DNA from: Chryseobacterium sp. CH21
GTDB taxonomy: Bacteria; Bacteroidota; Bacteroidia; Flavobacteriales; Weeksellaceae
NCBI RefSeq assembly: GCF_004119445.1
Contig: NZ_QICI01000062.1
Span: 62,001-126,000 of the forward strand
Reading direction: 5' to 3'
DNA length: 64,000 bases
Shown here in pieces: positions 20,675 through 30,844 of the stretch. Positions within the stretch are counted from its first letter, which is position 1, and each line of letters opens with the position of its first letter. A model generated the notes under the pieces. That model did no database searches and had not been told where the DNA came from. It saw nothing but the letters and a program-made list of their open reading frames with translations. The translations under genes were made by a program, and so were the position numbers.

Positions 20675-23332
20675 ATGAAAAAGCTGATAATGTTTCTGGT
20701 ACTTTTGTTCTCTGTATTTACTTTCGCTCAAACTACAAAAAACGTTTACACTTGTCCGATGCACCCTGAAGTGGTGTCCTCTAAACCTGGAGACTGTCCG
20801 AAATGCGGAATGACTCTGGAGAAGAAGACTCTTGCCCTAAAGTCAAAAACAGCGTTAAAACCGGAAGCGAAATCTATAACAGAGATAAAAGCAAAATCCT
20901 CAGAAACAAAAATAAATACAACCCATTCTCAAATTACTTATGCATGTCCAATGCATCCGGAAGTCGTTGCAGACAAGCCAGGAAAATGTCCTAAATGCGG
21001 GATGGAACTTGAGAAAAAAGAAGATCATTCTCCAACAGATAAACCGAAAGAAGAAGGTTCTGTTTTAAAAAGAAACTCTGAAAACGGGAGAATTACATTT
21101 GGAGGAAAAACAGTTCGCTACGATCTCTATGTGAGAGATACGATTGTTAATTTCACAGGGAAAAACAGAAGAGCAATTGCAATCAACGGTAAACTTCAGG
21201 CTCCAACGCTGTATTTTACGGAAGGTGATACAGCCGAGATCTATCTGCATAATATGCTTAAAGAAAATACAGGACTACACTGGCATGGAGTGATTCTTCC
21301 CAATGAGCAGGACGGAGTTCCTTATCTTACCACCAAACCTGTAAAACCTGGAGAAACCCATTTATATAAATTCAGAATCTCTCAAAACGGAACGTACTGG
21401 TACCATTCCCATGAAGCACTGCAGGAACAGATAGGAATGAACGGTATTCTGGTTTTCAAAAAAAGAGAAGGAGAACCCAAAACAGAATACAATGCTGATA
21501 TTCCGGTATTACTGGGAGATTGGAGTGATGATGACCCTATGCAGATTGCGAGAAGACTTCATATGGCCAATACAGACTGGTATGCGGTAAAGAAAAATGC
21601 TGTACAGAGTTATTGGGAAGCCATTAAATCCGGAAACTTCGGAACAAAAGCTCTGAATGAATGGAAAAGAATGGAAGCCATGGATGTAAGTGATGTATAT
21701 TACGATAAATTCTTAATCAACGGTTCTCCCAGCTCAGATTATTCTAATTTAAAAGCTGGTGACAAAGTACGGTTGAGAGTTGCGAATGGAGGTTCATCTA
21801 CCTATTTCTGGCTGAACTATGGTGGAGGAAAAATAAAAGTAGTGGGTAATGACGGAAATGATGTAGTTCCTATAGAAGTTGACCGTCTGATTGTAGGAGT
21901 TTCCGAAACTTATGATATTGAAGTGACCATTCCTGAAAATAAAAGCTTTGAATTCAGAGCGACTTCTGAAGACAGAATAGGACATGCTTCGCTTTGGCTG
22001 GGTTCAGGTGAAAAAGTAGAGGCTCCCAATCTCCCAAGGTTGATGCTTTTTGAAGGAATGAAAATGATGAATGGTATGATGGAAATGAGCGGAAATATGA
22101 AGCCGATGAACATGACAATGGGAAATCAGATGATGGATATGAATGAAGTTATGTACCCGGAATTGTCTGAAAGCCAGAGAAAAACTACTGCAAAGCACAT
22201 CAATGAGATGATGGGAGTGAAAACGAAAGAAGACAAAAAAGAAGATCATTCTCAACACTCAGGAATGGAGATGAAGGAAGAAAAAACAATCAAAAGACTG
22301 TCTTACAATATTTTAAAGTCTCCAGAAAAAACAGTTCTTCCTACAGATAGCATTCGGGAAATGAAATTTACACTGGAAGGAAATATGAATCATTATCTCT
22401 GGACACTGGATAACAAAACTGTGACAGAAACCGATAAAATTATGATCAAAAAAGGAGAGATTCTTAGAATTAAGTTATATAATAATTCTATGATGCGCCA
22501 CCCGATGCATCTTCACGGTCATGATTTTAGGCTTATCAATTCAAAAGGAGAGTATTCTCCACTGAAAAATGTAGTAGATATCATGCCAATGGAAACTGTG
22601 ACAATAGAATTTGCTGCCAATCAGGATGGAGACTGGTTTTTTCACTGTCACATTTTATACCATATGATGGCGGGAATGGGAAGAATCTTCAGCTATGAAA
22701 ATTCAAAACCCAATCCACAGCTTCCGAATAGAAAACTGGCCTGGAAAAACTTTATTCAGGATAATAAAATGACCAGTTCTATGGCAATGCTGGACATAGC
22801 AAGCAATAAAATCCATGCAGAAACTATGACAATGTTCGGACCGAGATGGGCCAACCTGAATGAGTTTCATTCTAACTGGAATTTTGATCATTTTGAAGGA
22901 AGTGCAAAAGTAGGACGCTTTTTAGGAAAATTTCAGTGGGCGCTGCCTTATGCAGGATTCAGGGTGCAGAAAAATCATGAGATCATGGAGAGACAGATGG
23001 CAGAAGATCTTGGAATGGATTTTCACGGTAAAAAAACATGGTTCGGACAGCAGAAGGCTTCAAAAAACAGATTTGCATTCATTGTTGGGATGCAGTATGT
23101 ATTACCCATGTTGATTACAGCTGATACAAGTGTGGATCAAAACGGAAAAGTATTATTAGAATTGAGTCGTGAAGACATACCGCTGTCCAGAAGGCTGAGA
23201 GGAAACTTCAGTGTCAATTCAGACGGAGAATTTTCTACAGGATTGAGATATATTGTTCAAAAATGGTTATCCCTTTCCGGAAATTATGATAATGAAATGG
23301 GCTGGGGTGCAGGTGTTACTTTAACTTATTAA
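20675..23332 (+). CDS. Multicopper oxidase with two metal-binding modules and CopB-like C-terminal domain
   Basis: An 885-residue exported copper oxidase of the CopA type, probably oxidising Cu(I) to Cu(II) in the envelope. In order: signal peptide (1-19); two heavy-metal-binding modules beginning CPMHPEVV at C27 and C91; cupredoxin domains with HWHGVI and WYHSHEALQEQ; a Met-rich loop (about 460-495); and a last cupredoxin domain with HPMHLHGHDF and HCHILYHMMAGM (H657-C658-H659), the type 1/3 copper site. From about 689 on, the sequence is barrel-like (FQWALPYAGFRVQKNHEI, then RYIVQKWLSLSGNY) and resembles the outer-membrane protein CopB. The ATG at 20675 begins the signal peptide, so an upstream GTG at 20648 is not used. 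Confidence 0.88.
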   Translation: MKKLIMFLVLLFSVFTFAQTTKNVYTCPMHPEVVSSKPGDCPKCGMTLEKKTLALKSKTALKPEAKSITEIKAKSSETKINTTHSQITYACPMHPEVVADKPGKCPKCGMELEKKEDHSPTDKPKEEGSVLKRNSENGRITFGGKTVRYDLYVRDTIVNFTGKNRRAIAINGKLQAPTLYFTEGDTAEIYLHNMLKENTGLHWHGVILPNEQDGVPYLTTKPVKPGETHLYKFRISQNGTYWYHSHEALQEQIGMNGILVFKKREGEPKTEYNADIPVLLGDWSDDDPMQIARRLHMANTDWYAVKKNAVQSYWEAIKSGNFGTKALNEWKRMEAMDVSDVYYDKFLINGSPSSDYSNLKAGDKVRLRVANGGSSTYFWLNYGGGKIKVVGNDGNDVVPIEVDRLIVGVSETYDIEVTIPENKSFEFRATSEDRIGHASLWLGSGEKVEAPNLPRLMLFEGMKMMNGMMEMSGNMKPMNMTMGNQMMDMNEVMYPELSESQRKTTAKHINEMMGVKTKEDKKEDHSQHSGMEMKEEKTIKRLSYNILKSPEKTVLPTDSIREMKFTLEGNMNHYLWTLDNKTVTETDKIMIKKGEILRIKLYNNSMMRHPMHLHGHDFRLINSKGEYSPLKNVVDIMPMETVTIEFAANQDGDWFFHCHILYHMMAGMGRIFSYENSKPNPQLPNRKLAWKNFIQDNKMTSSMAMLDIASNKIHAETMTMFGPRWANLNEFHSNWNFDHFEGSAKVGRFLGKFQWALPYAGFRVQKNHEIMERQMAEDLGMDFHGKKTWFGQQKASKNRFAFIVGMQYVLPMLITADTSVDQNGKVLLELSREDIPLSRRLRGNFSVNSDGEFSTGLRYIVQKWLSLSGNYDNEMGWGAGVTLTY

Positions 23333-23351
23333 TTACAACTAAATTATATTC

Positions 23352-23384
23352 AAAAAAGCTGTCTCATTGAGGCAGCTTTTTTTT
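23352..23384 (+). terminator. Terminator after multicopper oxidase
   Basis: Stem AAAAAAGCTGTCTC / GAGGCAGCTTTTTT with loop ATT and a single mismatch, then Ts, 19 bp after the stop. Confidence 0.85.
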
Positions 23385-23417
23385 GGTCAGATACATGTCA
23401 TAGGGAAACTTTTTATG

Positions 23418-23490
23418 GACGCAAAGAATAGGGTATTCTAATGCATAGTTTTAGGAGGCAAAGAGTGGCGACTTTGTCGCTGATGAAGTT
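23418..23490. repeat. Dispersed repeat with GCGAC-TTT-GTCGC hairpin and TGATGAAG tail
   Basis: Within the gene-free 23385-23753 stretch. ACGCAAAG at 23419 and GCAAAG near 23459 precede a hairpin GCGAC-TTT-GTCGC (23468-23480), which is followed at once by TGATGAAG (23481-23488). The same plan with a different stem is found at 53444-53515, and a degenerate copy at 54501-54525. The remaining bases up to 23753 show no gene. Confidence 0.65.
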
Positions 23491-23753
23491 TTGAGTAATA
23501 CATTCGCTTAGAAAAATCAATGAAATTGATTCTATCTTTGCTCCCTTAAAATTTTATTATTCAAAAGGGAAACTTTTGCGTTTTAAATACTATCCTGCAA
23601 AGTGTTTTTACATCTGCTTACTTATTGCTTTTACATTTATTTATAAGTAATGATCAATAATTACTTTACAGGCTTTGGAAATTAATATTTATTAGTTAGG
23701 ACTTGATGAAGACTAATTTTTATAAGAAAAATGTTGATAACTTAGCTAAAAAC

Positions 23754-23784
23754 AAAGGCCACCTCATTTTCACGAGATGGCTTT
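23754..23784 (-). terminator. Terminator after S9 peptidase
   Basis: On the minus strand AAAGCCATCTC / GAGGTGGCCTTT pairs apart from a mismatch and a wobble, followed by TGTTTTT. It lies 22 bp after the peptidase stop. Confidence 0.7.
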
Positions 23785-23805
23785 ATATAATTGATGCAAA
23801 TGCTT

Positions 23806-25839
23806 TTATTTAGAAGCTCCTGCAGCTTTTTCAGTCTTTGCTGGTGTATAAGTAACTTTTGAAATATCAACCGTCATTTCTTTCAGACGTTTTGCTACAT
23901 TTTCAGGCATTTCTTTCTGATATCTTCCTCCGATTACTTCTGCAAGGAATTTTTCGGTTTCAGCATACATCGCCATGCTGTTGACAGGTTTACGGAATCC
24001 ATGGCCTTCATCATCAGCCAAGATATAATTAACCTTTTTACCTTTATCACGAAGAGCGATGACAATCTGATCTGCCTCAGCCTGCTTTACTCTTGGATCA
24101 TTAGCTCCCTGAACAATCAATAAAGGTTTGTTGATTTTATCTACACTGAATAGTGGGCTTGCATCATGCATACGTTTTTTACCTTCCTCCGTTTTTGGAT
24201 CACCTACCATCCCATAAAGGAAAGCACGGGCAGCTTCCCAGTATGCAGGAACTGAATCCAGTAACGTAAATAAGTTACTTGGTCCTACGATATCTACTCC
24301 TGCAGCATATACATCCGGAGTGAAAGCCAGACCTGCCAATGTTGCATAGCCACCATAGCTTCCTCCCATGATGACTACTTTATTTTTATCTGCAATTCCC
24401 TGATCGATCAGATATTTTACGCCCCAGGTAATATCATCCTGCATCAGTTTTCCCCACTGAAGATCTCCGCCATTCTGGAATTTTTTACCATATCCGCCAC
24501 TTGCTCTGAAGTTAGGCTGAAGCACGGCATATCCTCTGTTAGCTAAAAATTGTACGGTTGAGTTGTATCCCCAATAATCTCTTGGACCTTTCGGACCTCC
24601 GTGTACTAAAACAACTACAGGAACATTCTTTCCAGATGAACCTACAGGTAAAGTCAGGTAAGCCGGAATTTCAAGTCCATCACTGCTTTTATAGCTGATA
24701 GGAGTCATTGCTGCCAGATACTTTTCAACTTTTTTCAATTCTGTTCTTGGGGTATACTGGAATATCAGCTGTTTTGTCTTTGCATCGAAGAAATATGCTT
24801 CTGAAGCATATTTATCTCCTCCCACAGAAACCAGAAACTTAGAATAATCATTGGTAGAACTTGCAAAACCAACCTCTCTTCCCGGGAATTTGCTTTGCAG
24901 GAATTTGTAGTTTGCTTCCCACGCTTTATCTTTCCAGTAATATTCTGTTTTATCTCCGGTGTAAGAAGTGTAGATCATTTTTCTTGTATTTCTGTCTAAA
25001 AACAGTCCTCCAAAATCTACTTTATCCTTAGGATCACTTTCTATTTTTGTAATCTGTTTTGTTTTCGGATCCATAAGGAATAGTGCAGATTTATCCAGAT
25101 CTCCTTTATTGGTTACCAGGTAAAACTTAGAATTGTCTTCGTTCCAGTTGGAGATATAAGCACTTTCCGTTACCAGTGTTTCGTAAATAGGAGTCAGTTT
25201 ATCACCTTCTTTATAAAAAAACTGTGTGGTTCCTTTATCATCCGTTTTGGAAAGAACTCTTAATTTTTCATCCCAGTCAAATTCATAGCTTGTGATACGA
25301 TCTGTATTTTCATACACCTTTTTCAGCTCTCCTGTAGAGATTTTCAATGAATACAGATCATGCCATGCTTTATCACGGTTGTTCAGTCCAATCATCAGCA
25401 AATCAGGATCTTTTCTGCTTGCCATGTAGATACTTGCAGTTACATCTTTAAGCGGAGTGATATTCCTTGACTCTGGAACTCCTTTTGTTGCTTTTGCCAT
25501 AGGGTCTACCGCAAAAATATTCATGTTTTCATCACCATTATTATCTTTTACATACAGAATATATTTTCCGTCTTCTGTCCAGAAATACCCATTCAACGGG
25601 CGTTTGCTGTTTGTTAAAGGACGTGCTTTTTCAAAAGGCTCATCAATTTTTTTCACCCAGATATTCATAATCCCCTCATATTCCTTTGTAAAGGAAATCC
25701 ATTTCCCATCCGGACTCAATTGTCCTCCGGCAATCTCCGGATTACCAAAGAATAACCCTCGGTCCAGTACCGGGACTTCCTGTGCTCGTGCTGTATGAAC
25801 TCCTATGAGCAGGAGCAATACATAAAAGATTTTTTTCAT
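23806..25839 (-). CDS. Prolyl oligopeptidase family (S9) serine peptidase, secreted
   Basis: 677 residues with a signal peptide ([19 protein letters not shown]), so it acts in the periplasm or outside the cell. A beta-propeller-like region (about 25-390) precedes an alpha/beta-hydrolase domain. The catalytic triad can be assigned as S494 ([10 protein letters not shown]), D581 (GANDPRVK) and H613 (DEGHGFRKP). [14 protein letters not shown] near 415-428 supplies the oxyanion loop. It probably cleaves short peptides, with dipeptidyl-peptidase or acylaminoacyl-type relatives. It is transcribed alone, with its own terminator. Confidence 0.92.
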   Translation of the reverse strand: MKKIFYVLLLLIGVHTARAQEVPVLDRGLFFGNPEIAGGQLSPDGKWISFTKEYEGIMNIWVKKIDEPFEKARPLTNSKRPLNGYFWTEDGKYILYVKDNNGDENMNIFAVDPMAKATKGVPESRNITPLKDVTASIYMASRKDPDLLMIGLNNRDKAWHDLYSLKISTGELKKVYENTDRITSYEFDWDEKLRVLSKTDDKGTTQFFYKEGDKLTPIYETLVTESAYISNWNEDNSKFYLVTNKGDLDKSALFLMDPKTKQITKIESDPKDKVDFGGLFLDRNTRKMIYTSYTGDKTEYYWKDKAWEANYKFLQSKFPGREVGFASSTNDYSKFLVSVGGDKYASEAYFFDAKTKQLIFQYTPRTELKKVEKYLAAMTPISYKSSDGLEIPAYLTLPVGSSGKNVPVVVLVHGGPKGPRDYWGYNSTVQFLANRGYAVLQPNFRASGGYGKKFQNGGDLQWGKLMQDDITWGVKYLIDQGIADKNKVVIMGGSYGGYATLAGLAFTPDVYAAGVDIVGPSNLFTLLDSVPAYWEAARAFLYGMVGDPKTEEGKKRMHDASPLFSVDKINKPLLIVQGANDPRVKQAEADQIVIALRDKGKKVNYILADDEGHGFRKPVNSMAMYAETEKFLAEVIGGRYQKEMPENVAKRLKEMTVDISKVTYTPAKTEKAAGASK

Positions 25840-25906
25840 GTTTTTAAGATTTAGTTGTTATTAATAAATTGTTTTTTATTTTTTATGGATTCATTACAAT
25901 AATGAT

Positions 25907-27025
25907 CTACATTTCCAGTTCTATAATTCTTTTTGCCATTTTTTGATTCATACTTTCTGGAATCAGTCCCATCAGAAAATTCCGGATTGAATTTCCTTTT
26001 TCCCATTGAGATACCTTTCCAATGGTACGGCTTGTATTGACAATATAATCTACTTTCTTTCGTCTGATGTTTTGAAATTTTTCAAATACGGTATTGAAAT
26101 CCTGATAGCTATCCAGTAGTTTTCCAATGATGTAAGCATCTTCAATGGCCTGACAGGCACCTTGTCCCATATTGGGAGTGGTAGCATGGGCAGCATCTCC
26201 GATCAGGCAAAGGTTTTCTGAATACCATTGAGGGATAGGAGCGAGGTCAGAAATCGTATTACAAATAATATTTTCATGGGCTGTAGCTTCAATGATTTTT
26301 AAAACTAATGCATGAAAATCCTTAAAGATTTCTGCAATTTCCAGATGTTTTTTAAAACTTTTTTCATTGATGCAGGCATACCAGTACACTTTTTTCTCGG
26401 AAATTTTTACAAAACCGAAACGTTTTCCCTTTCCCCACATTTCAAAAGCTTCCTGATGATGTTTTTCCGGCAGATCAAAATCTACTAGGCCACGCCAGCA
26501 TTTTTGTCCGGAATCCCGTATGGTTCCAATTTTCAGAATTTGATTTCGAATAGGAGATTTGATACCATCTGCTCCAAAAACGATTTTACTTTCAACCTGA
26601 TTTCCATTTTCAAAGTTTAAAATATAGTTTTCCTCTTTTCTTATTTTTTGTAAGGAATGGTTCAATTGTATAGCATTAGGCTTTAAATTTTCAGTCAGGA
26701 TTTTCTGGAGCTCAGCCCGGTGAATCGCAACGTTACAGGAATTGTACTGAGATTCCAGTTCCAGAATTTCTGTTTTGGAGATGGTCTGTAAAGATTCATT
26801 GGCGATAACGATTCTATGAACTTTATTACCAGCATTTTCAATCTTTTCTTTTAAACCCAAACGGTCGAAAACCTGCATGGCATTGACGGCCATCATAATT
26901 CCGGCTCCTACAGGTTTTATTTCAGGAGCAGATTCATAGATCGTAAAATCAGACTGATGCTGTTTCAGTACATTTCCGAGGGTAAGTCCTCCGATTCCTG
27001 CTCCGATGATTGAAATGATGTTCAT
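25907..27025 (-). CDS. FAD-dependent monooxygenase (aromatic hydroxylase type)
   Basis: 372 residues of the p-hydroxybenzoate-hydroxylase class. The FAD dinucleotide fold is IIGAGIGGLTLGNVL near 6-20. The second FAD motif LIGDAAHATTPNMGQGACQA is near 275-294. The middle part (QKCWRGLVDFDLPE) is the substrate-binding side. It uses NAD(P)H and oxygen to hydroxylate a small molecule that cannot be named from sequence. Tetracycline-degrading TetX proteins of related bacteria belong to the same superfamily, but I see no specific reason to call this TetX. The gap to the GNAT gene upstream is 77 bp. Confidence 0.88.
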   Translation of the reverse strand: MNIISIIGAGIGGLTLGNVLKQHQSDFTIYESAPEIKPVGAGIMMAVNAMQVFDRLGLKEKIENAGNKVHRIVIANESLQTISKTEILELESQYNSCNVAIHRAELQKILTENLKPNAIQLNHSLQKIRKEENYILNFENGNQVESKIVFGADGIKSPIRNQILKIGTIRDSGQKCWRGLVDFDLPEKHHQEAFEMWGKGKRFGFVKISEKKVYWYACINEKSFKKHLEIAEIFKDFHALVLKIIEATAHENIICNTISDLAPIPQWYSENLCLIGDAAHATTPNMGQGACQAIEDAYIIGKLLDSYQDFNTVFEKFQNIRRKKVDYIVNTSRTIGKVSQWEKGNSIRNFLMGLIPESMNQKMAKRIIELEM

Positions 27026-27102
27026 AAGGCTTAGTTTTATTTAAAACGTAAAGGGGCGAAAGATTCTTATTGTTGTACCTTTTAATACAGTCAAATGGTA
27101 AC

Positions 27103-27603
27103 TTATAGCGTTAAAATATAACTCTCTGATACTTTTTTAAAACCATATCGGCTGAAAAAGTTGTGAGCACCATGGTTGTTGACTCCGCTTTCCAGCAGAA
27201 TAAAACTGATATTCCAGCTTTTAGATTCGTGAATGGCTTTCTCCAAAAGGGTACTTCCAAGAGACTGACCTCTCACAGATTGACCCAGAAGCATATCCTC
27301 CAGAATTGCATATTTTTTAAAAGGACTGTTGATCACATTGAAAACCATCATTCCTACAATTTCTCCAGTTTCATTTTCTGCAATCAGAATATTCAGTTTG
27401 GAACTGCCGTCAGAATTAAAATCGGTGATTAGCTGCTCTGTCAGGATCAGTTCAAGATCCGGATTCCAATGGTGAGAATCTATCGCTCTTCCGGACATCA
27501 TTTCGCCATGAGAAATATAAGAATCTGTTTTATGCGTAATAAAAAAATCTACAAGTTCTTTGATGCGGCTTTTATCGGTAAGCCATTTTGTGCTATATTT
27601 CAT
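27103..27603 (-). CDS. GNAT family N-acetyltransferase
   Basis: 166 residues. The acetyl-CoA binding motif lies in LLGQSVRGQSLGSTLLEKAI (about 107-126), and NNHGAHNFFSRYGFKKVSES near 143-162 is the usual final strand and helix. The acceptor substrate is unknown. It begins 15 bp after the lipoprotein gene and is likely translated from the same transcript. Confidence 0.88.
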   Translation of the reverse strand: MKYSTKWLTDKSRIKELVDFFITHKTDSYISHGEMMSGRAIDSHHWNPDLELILTEQLITDFNSDGSSKLNILIAENETGEIVGMMVFNVINSPFKKYAILEDMLLGQSVRGQSLGSTLLEKAIHESKSWNISFILLESGVNNHGAHNFFSRYGFKKVSESYILTL

Positions 27604-27618
27604 GAGGTGTAATGGTGT

Positions 27619-28209
27619 TTATTTTAAGTTTTTCAGCTCTTCCAGCAATTTATTTTGCTTGTTGATAAATTGATTAAGACTGTCTGTTTTCAAAGGATGA
27701 GCATTTTGGTATTTTTCAATTTCAGGAAGCGTTTTTCTGATTTTGATTGCTGAATATAGACTATAAATAGTTTGCTTATTTCTATTAATTGTATGCTTAA
27801 GTTCTTTAATTCTTTGAACTTTTAGATTATATTTATTTGAGCTCTCTTTGACCAGGTTAATCATTTCCTTTCTTAAAACCGAATCATTAATTGATTTTGC
27901 ATTACTTTCCGCAATCAGATAATAATCTTCCGAATTAGAAATAATGCTGCTATATATGTTTTGCATTTTGTGGGCATCCTCTTGCATTAAAGAAATTTTT
28001 TCATCCATTTTCTTTAAGCTATCATCATTTTTGATTTTTTCAGAATAAATACCTTCAAATATATCCTGAGATTTACTTAGCCTCTTTATTGGTATACTGG
28101 ATTCTGTATTTTCTGCTGCTTTTTCTACAATATTTTGATCTTGTGATTTATTTTCTTTGCAGGAAAGTAGAGATAATGCCAGGATGGAGGCGAAAAGTAT
28201 TTTTTTCAT
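27619..28209 (-). CDS. Small lipoprotein of unknown function with helical body
   Basis: 196 residues starting with a lipoprotein signal (KKILFASILALSLLSCKE), with the lipobox cysteine at residue 17. The rest is charged and almost entirely helical, with coiled-coil character (repeated Lys/Glu/Ile/Leu), and contains no Trp-rich or catalytic motif. It is first in a small minus-strand run with the GNAT gene. I do not recognise a family. Confidence 0.75.
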   Translation of the reverse strand: MKKILFASILALSLLSCKENKSQDQNIVEKAAENTESSIPIKRLSKSQDIFEGIYSEKIKNDDSLKKMDEKISLMQEDAHKMQNIYSSIISNSEDYYLIAESNAKSINDSVLRKEMINLVKESSNKYNLKVQRIKELKHTINRNKQTIYSLYSAIKIRKTLPEIEKYQNAHPLKTDSLNQFINKQNKLLEELKNLK

Positions 28210-28341
28210 AGTATGGTTTGTTTTGGTTGAAAATCAGCATCATATCCAAAGCAATTAAATTAATCATTTCAATTCTAAAAGAAGAGATTAAAGGATATGA
28301 TTTTAATTAGTTGAACAAACTTTGAGAAATGTTACATAAAT

Positions 28342-28370
28342 AAAAAAACGGAGTCTGAAAACAGACTCCG
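28342..28370 (-). terminator. Terminator after rpoD
   Basis: Perfect nine-base stem CGGAGTCTG / CAGACTCCG with an AAAA loop (TTTT in the minus-strand transcript), then seven Ts on the minus strand (28348-28342). Confidence 0.92.
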
Positions 28371-28393
28371 CTATAAAATTTTTTACGCTAAAA

Positions 28394-29260
28394 TTATTTA
28401 CCCAGGTAAGATTTAAGAATCTTGCTTCTGGTATTGTGTTTTAGTCTCTTAATTGCTTTTTCTTTGATCTGACGAACTCTCTCTCTTGTAAGATCGAAAG
28501 TTTCACCAATTTCCTCTAAAGTCATTGGGTGTTTTCCGTTCAGTCCGAAGTATAATCTTACCAGATCAGCCTCTCTTGGAGTTAAAGTATTCAATGCTCT
28601 TTCAATCTCAATTTGTAGAGATTCCAGCATTAAATCTTTATCGGGACTTGGAGATTCTCCTGAACGTAATACATCATAAAGATTAGAATCTTCACCTTCT
28701 ACTAAAGGAGCATCCATAGACAGGTGTCTTCCGGAGTTTTTCATAGATTCTTTGATATCTTCCTCGCTCATGTCAAGAACTTCAGCCAATTCTTCCGGAG
28801 AAGGTGGTCTTTCATTTTCCTGCTCAAGGTGAGCGTATGCTTTATTGATTTTGTTGATAGAACCAATTTTGTTCAACGGTAGTCTTACAATTCTTGACTG
28901 TTCAGCCAATGCCTGTAAGATTGATTGACGGATCCACCATACTGCATAAGAGATAAATTTGAAACCTCTAGTTTCATCGTACCTTTTTGCCGCTTTCATT
29001 AATCCTAAGTTACCTTCATTAATTAAATCGGGTAAAGAAAGACCTTGATTTTGGTATTGCTTAGATACAGATACTACGAAACGAAGGTTGGCTTTGATTA
29101 ATTTCTCAAGTGCGGCTCTGTCGCCTGCACGTATTCTTTGTGCCAATTCTACTTCCTCGTCCGCAGTGATCAGTTCCACTTTACCAATTTCCTGCAAATA
29201 CTTGTCTAATGAAGCAGTTTCCCTGTTGGTAACCTGCTTAGTGATTTTTAATTGTCTCAT
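28394..29260 (-). CDS. rpoD: Primary RNA polymerase sigma factor (sigma-70, RpoD/SigA)
   Basis: The housekeeping sigma factor, which directs RNA polymerase to TAnnTTTG promoters in this group. It has 288 residues, short like other Bacteroidetes primary sigmas, because region 1.1 is missing. Region 1.2 is near 15-50 ([20 protein letters not shown]). Region 2 holds the -10 contact helix ([20 protein letters not shown]). Region 3 starts [10 protein letters not shown], and region 4 carries the helix-turn-helix [20 protein letters not shown]. The start ATG gives the usual [10 protein letters not shown]-terminus. It is transcribed alone. Confidence 0.97.
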   Translation of the reverse strand: MRQLKITKQVTNRETASLDKYLQEIGKVELITADEEVELAQRIRAGDRAALEKLIKANLRFVVSVSKQYQNQGLSLPDLINEGNLGLMKAAKRYDETRGFKFISYAVWWIRQSILQALAEQSRIVRLPLNKIGSINKINKAYAHLEQENERPPSPEELAEVLDMSEEDIKESMKNSGRHLSMDAPLVEGEDSNLYDVLRSGESPSPDKDLMLESLQIEIERALNTLTPREADLVRLYFGLNGKHPMTLEEIGETFDLTRERVRQIKEKAIKRLKHNTRSKILKSYLGK

Positions 29261-29486
29261 TTATTTTTTCCTCAAAAAAGAGTTACTATAATATATACGT
29301 ATGAAAAGGTAAAAAGGTTACACAAGGTTCAATATTTTTTGTTCAATAAATCATGTAAAACGTATTACTATATTTTAAAATGAATTTAACTTATTGATAA
29401 TTAATAACATGTGATTGTTTTTATTTGAAAAATGAAATATAAATTAATTATCAAAAGACTAGAATTCATTTGAAACCCTGTAAATT

Positions 29487-29530
29487 CCTTAAACCTTAAA
29501 CCTTAAACCTTAAACCTTAAACCTTAAACC
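29487..29530. repeat. Heptamer tandem repeat (CCTTAAA)x6
   Basis: Six perfect copies of CCTTAAA plus CC, in the 358-bp spacer between rpoD and the S1/P1 nuclease gene. It lies just downstream of the nuclease terminator, about 230 bp upstream of the rpoD start. The rest of the spacer is AT-rich with no gene. Confidence 0.92.
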
Positions 29531-29557
29531 AAAAAAACGAAACCGAAGTCCCGTTTT
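29531..29557 (-). terminator. Terminator after S1/P1 nuclease
   Basis: Minus-strand stem AAACGGGAC-TTCG-GTTTCGTTT (two G-T pairs, TTCG tetraloop) followed by a T tract. Confidence 0.75.
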
Positions 29558-29618
29558 TATCTCTAAGAGTTATATTTTAAATTGTATTGGGTTAAAAACC
29601 CGCAACTCGAAATTCTAC

Positions 29619-30409
29619 TTAGAAAAGCTCGTTCAATACTTTTGCCAGTCTCAATCCTCCATATAGAAGTTGTCTTTCCATCGTTTCATTGAACTTATAC
29701 TGATAATCATAAGATAGCTTTGAATCGTTAGGAGTTTGTGCATAGATCTTATTGGCAATTTTATGAGAATCATATAACCAGTCTTCCAGTGTTCCGGATT
29801 GAATCTGTGCTACTTCTTCTTTAGATTTGATATCCAAAAGTTTAGAATACTCGGTGTAGCTGTATTTTTGAGAATCCACTAATTTTCCGTCCCATACTGA
29901 ATGTAAATTGGTTTTTTCCCCGAAATAGGTAACATTGATTTTGTTTCCGCCCAAATCTTCCGCTCTTCCTACGTGTAATGGCTGAGCAAGATCTCCCATA
30001 ATGTGAATAAGGAAGATTAAAGCAATTTTTCTGTCTTTTTCAGAAGTGTTCTTATCTTTAATCTGGCTGGACAGGGTATTTACCTGAGTGTAAAGACTTG
30101 GTCCTGCCTGTGCTTTAAGATTTTGTTCAAAAGCTTTAAAATCCGTCATCGGGTCAATGTTTACATAATGCCATGATGAAGCCTGTTTCCAGGCACCAGT
30201 GGTATCAGACTTGATGAAATCCGGCCAGTTTGCCCAATAAGCCAGGCGTTCTTTTCCCATCATTTTTTAATCTCTCTTCTTGCTTTGCGGGAAAGATGGT
30301 TTTCTGCAATCTCTGCAATAACCCTATGTCCCGTCAATCCCCACGCATAAGAATAAAGTGAAGAGGCCATGAATGCTAAAATCAGAATTTTAGAATAAAT
30401 ACTTTTCAT
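29619..30409 (-). pseudogene. S1/P1 nuclease, one-base frameshift near the N-terminus
   Basis: A zinc-dependent nuclease acting on single-stranded nucleic acid, exported. From the ATG at 30409 the frame reads a signal peptide and AWGLTGHRVIAEIAENHLSR, then stops at a TGA after ten more codons. Adding one base to the six-base T run at 30263-30268 (an A run on the coding strand) joins it to the rest and gives 263 residues. Zinc ligands are visible: W23, which becomes the mature N-terminus, and H28, then WHYVNID, IHIMGDLAQPLHVG and LHSVWDGK. The catalytic part is intact, so the break is probably a sequence error or recent. Confidence 0.88.
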
Positions 30410-30432
30410 TTTAAATAACAATTTTCAGTCTG

Positions 30433-30440
30433 CAAAGATA
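30433..30440 (-). promoter_or_regulatory. -7 promoter element of S1/P1 nuclease gene
   Basis: TATCTTTG on the minus strand, matching TAnnTTTG, 24 bp before the ATG at 30409. No TTG at -33. Confidence 0.45.
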
Positions 30441-30844
30441 CGCTCCGCTTTCGGAATAAGCATGTATTATCCTGAATTTATTCCACAAGATGATGTTAAT
30501 AAAATTTAATCTAAATAAACACTAATGCTAAGTTTAAAAGAAGAGAATGCAAGGGTTAAACTCTTTATTATATTAGAGAAAACTTAAAGTAAGTCTTACT
30601 CACAACCATAAATCTTAACCTTTAAAACCTGAATTGCAAACTCTAAATAGTTGATTCTTAATGATTAATTTAAAATTTTAAAAAACAAATAAACAGTGTA
30701 TTTACCGTATTTTCACGGAATTTGCAGAAATTTATTCCTATTAATGTCAATAAATTATTATTTTTAGGAGAAAATTATTGTCAAAATATTTTTTCAAACT
30801 TATGAGATATATTATCTTTACAAGTCATAATCAGAGGAAACACT
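30441..30844 (+). promoter_or_regulatory. Gene-free leader of the T6SS genes with a weak promoter candidate
   Basis: About 400 AT-rich bases without a gene between the divergent nuclease and tssG. Near the tssG start, TATCTTTA at 30813-30820 differs from TAnnTTTG in one base and is preceded by a T run near -33. A GAGGAA at 30833-30838 could be a fortuitous ribosome-binding site. Nothing else was recognised. Confidence 0.3.

Noticed and set aside
23481..23488. TGATGA read as a C/D-box RNA signature
   Set aside because: Such guide RNAs are archaeal and eukaryotic, and no D box or guide stretch is present.
25907..27025. Flavin monooxygenase as TetX (tetracycline inactivation)
   Set aside because: Only superfamily features are visible; nothing specific to TetX was recognised.
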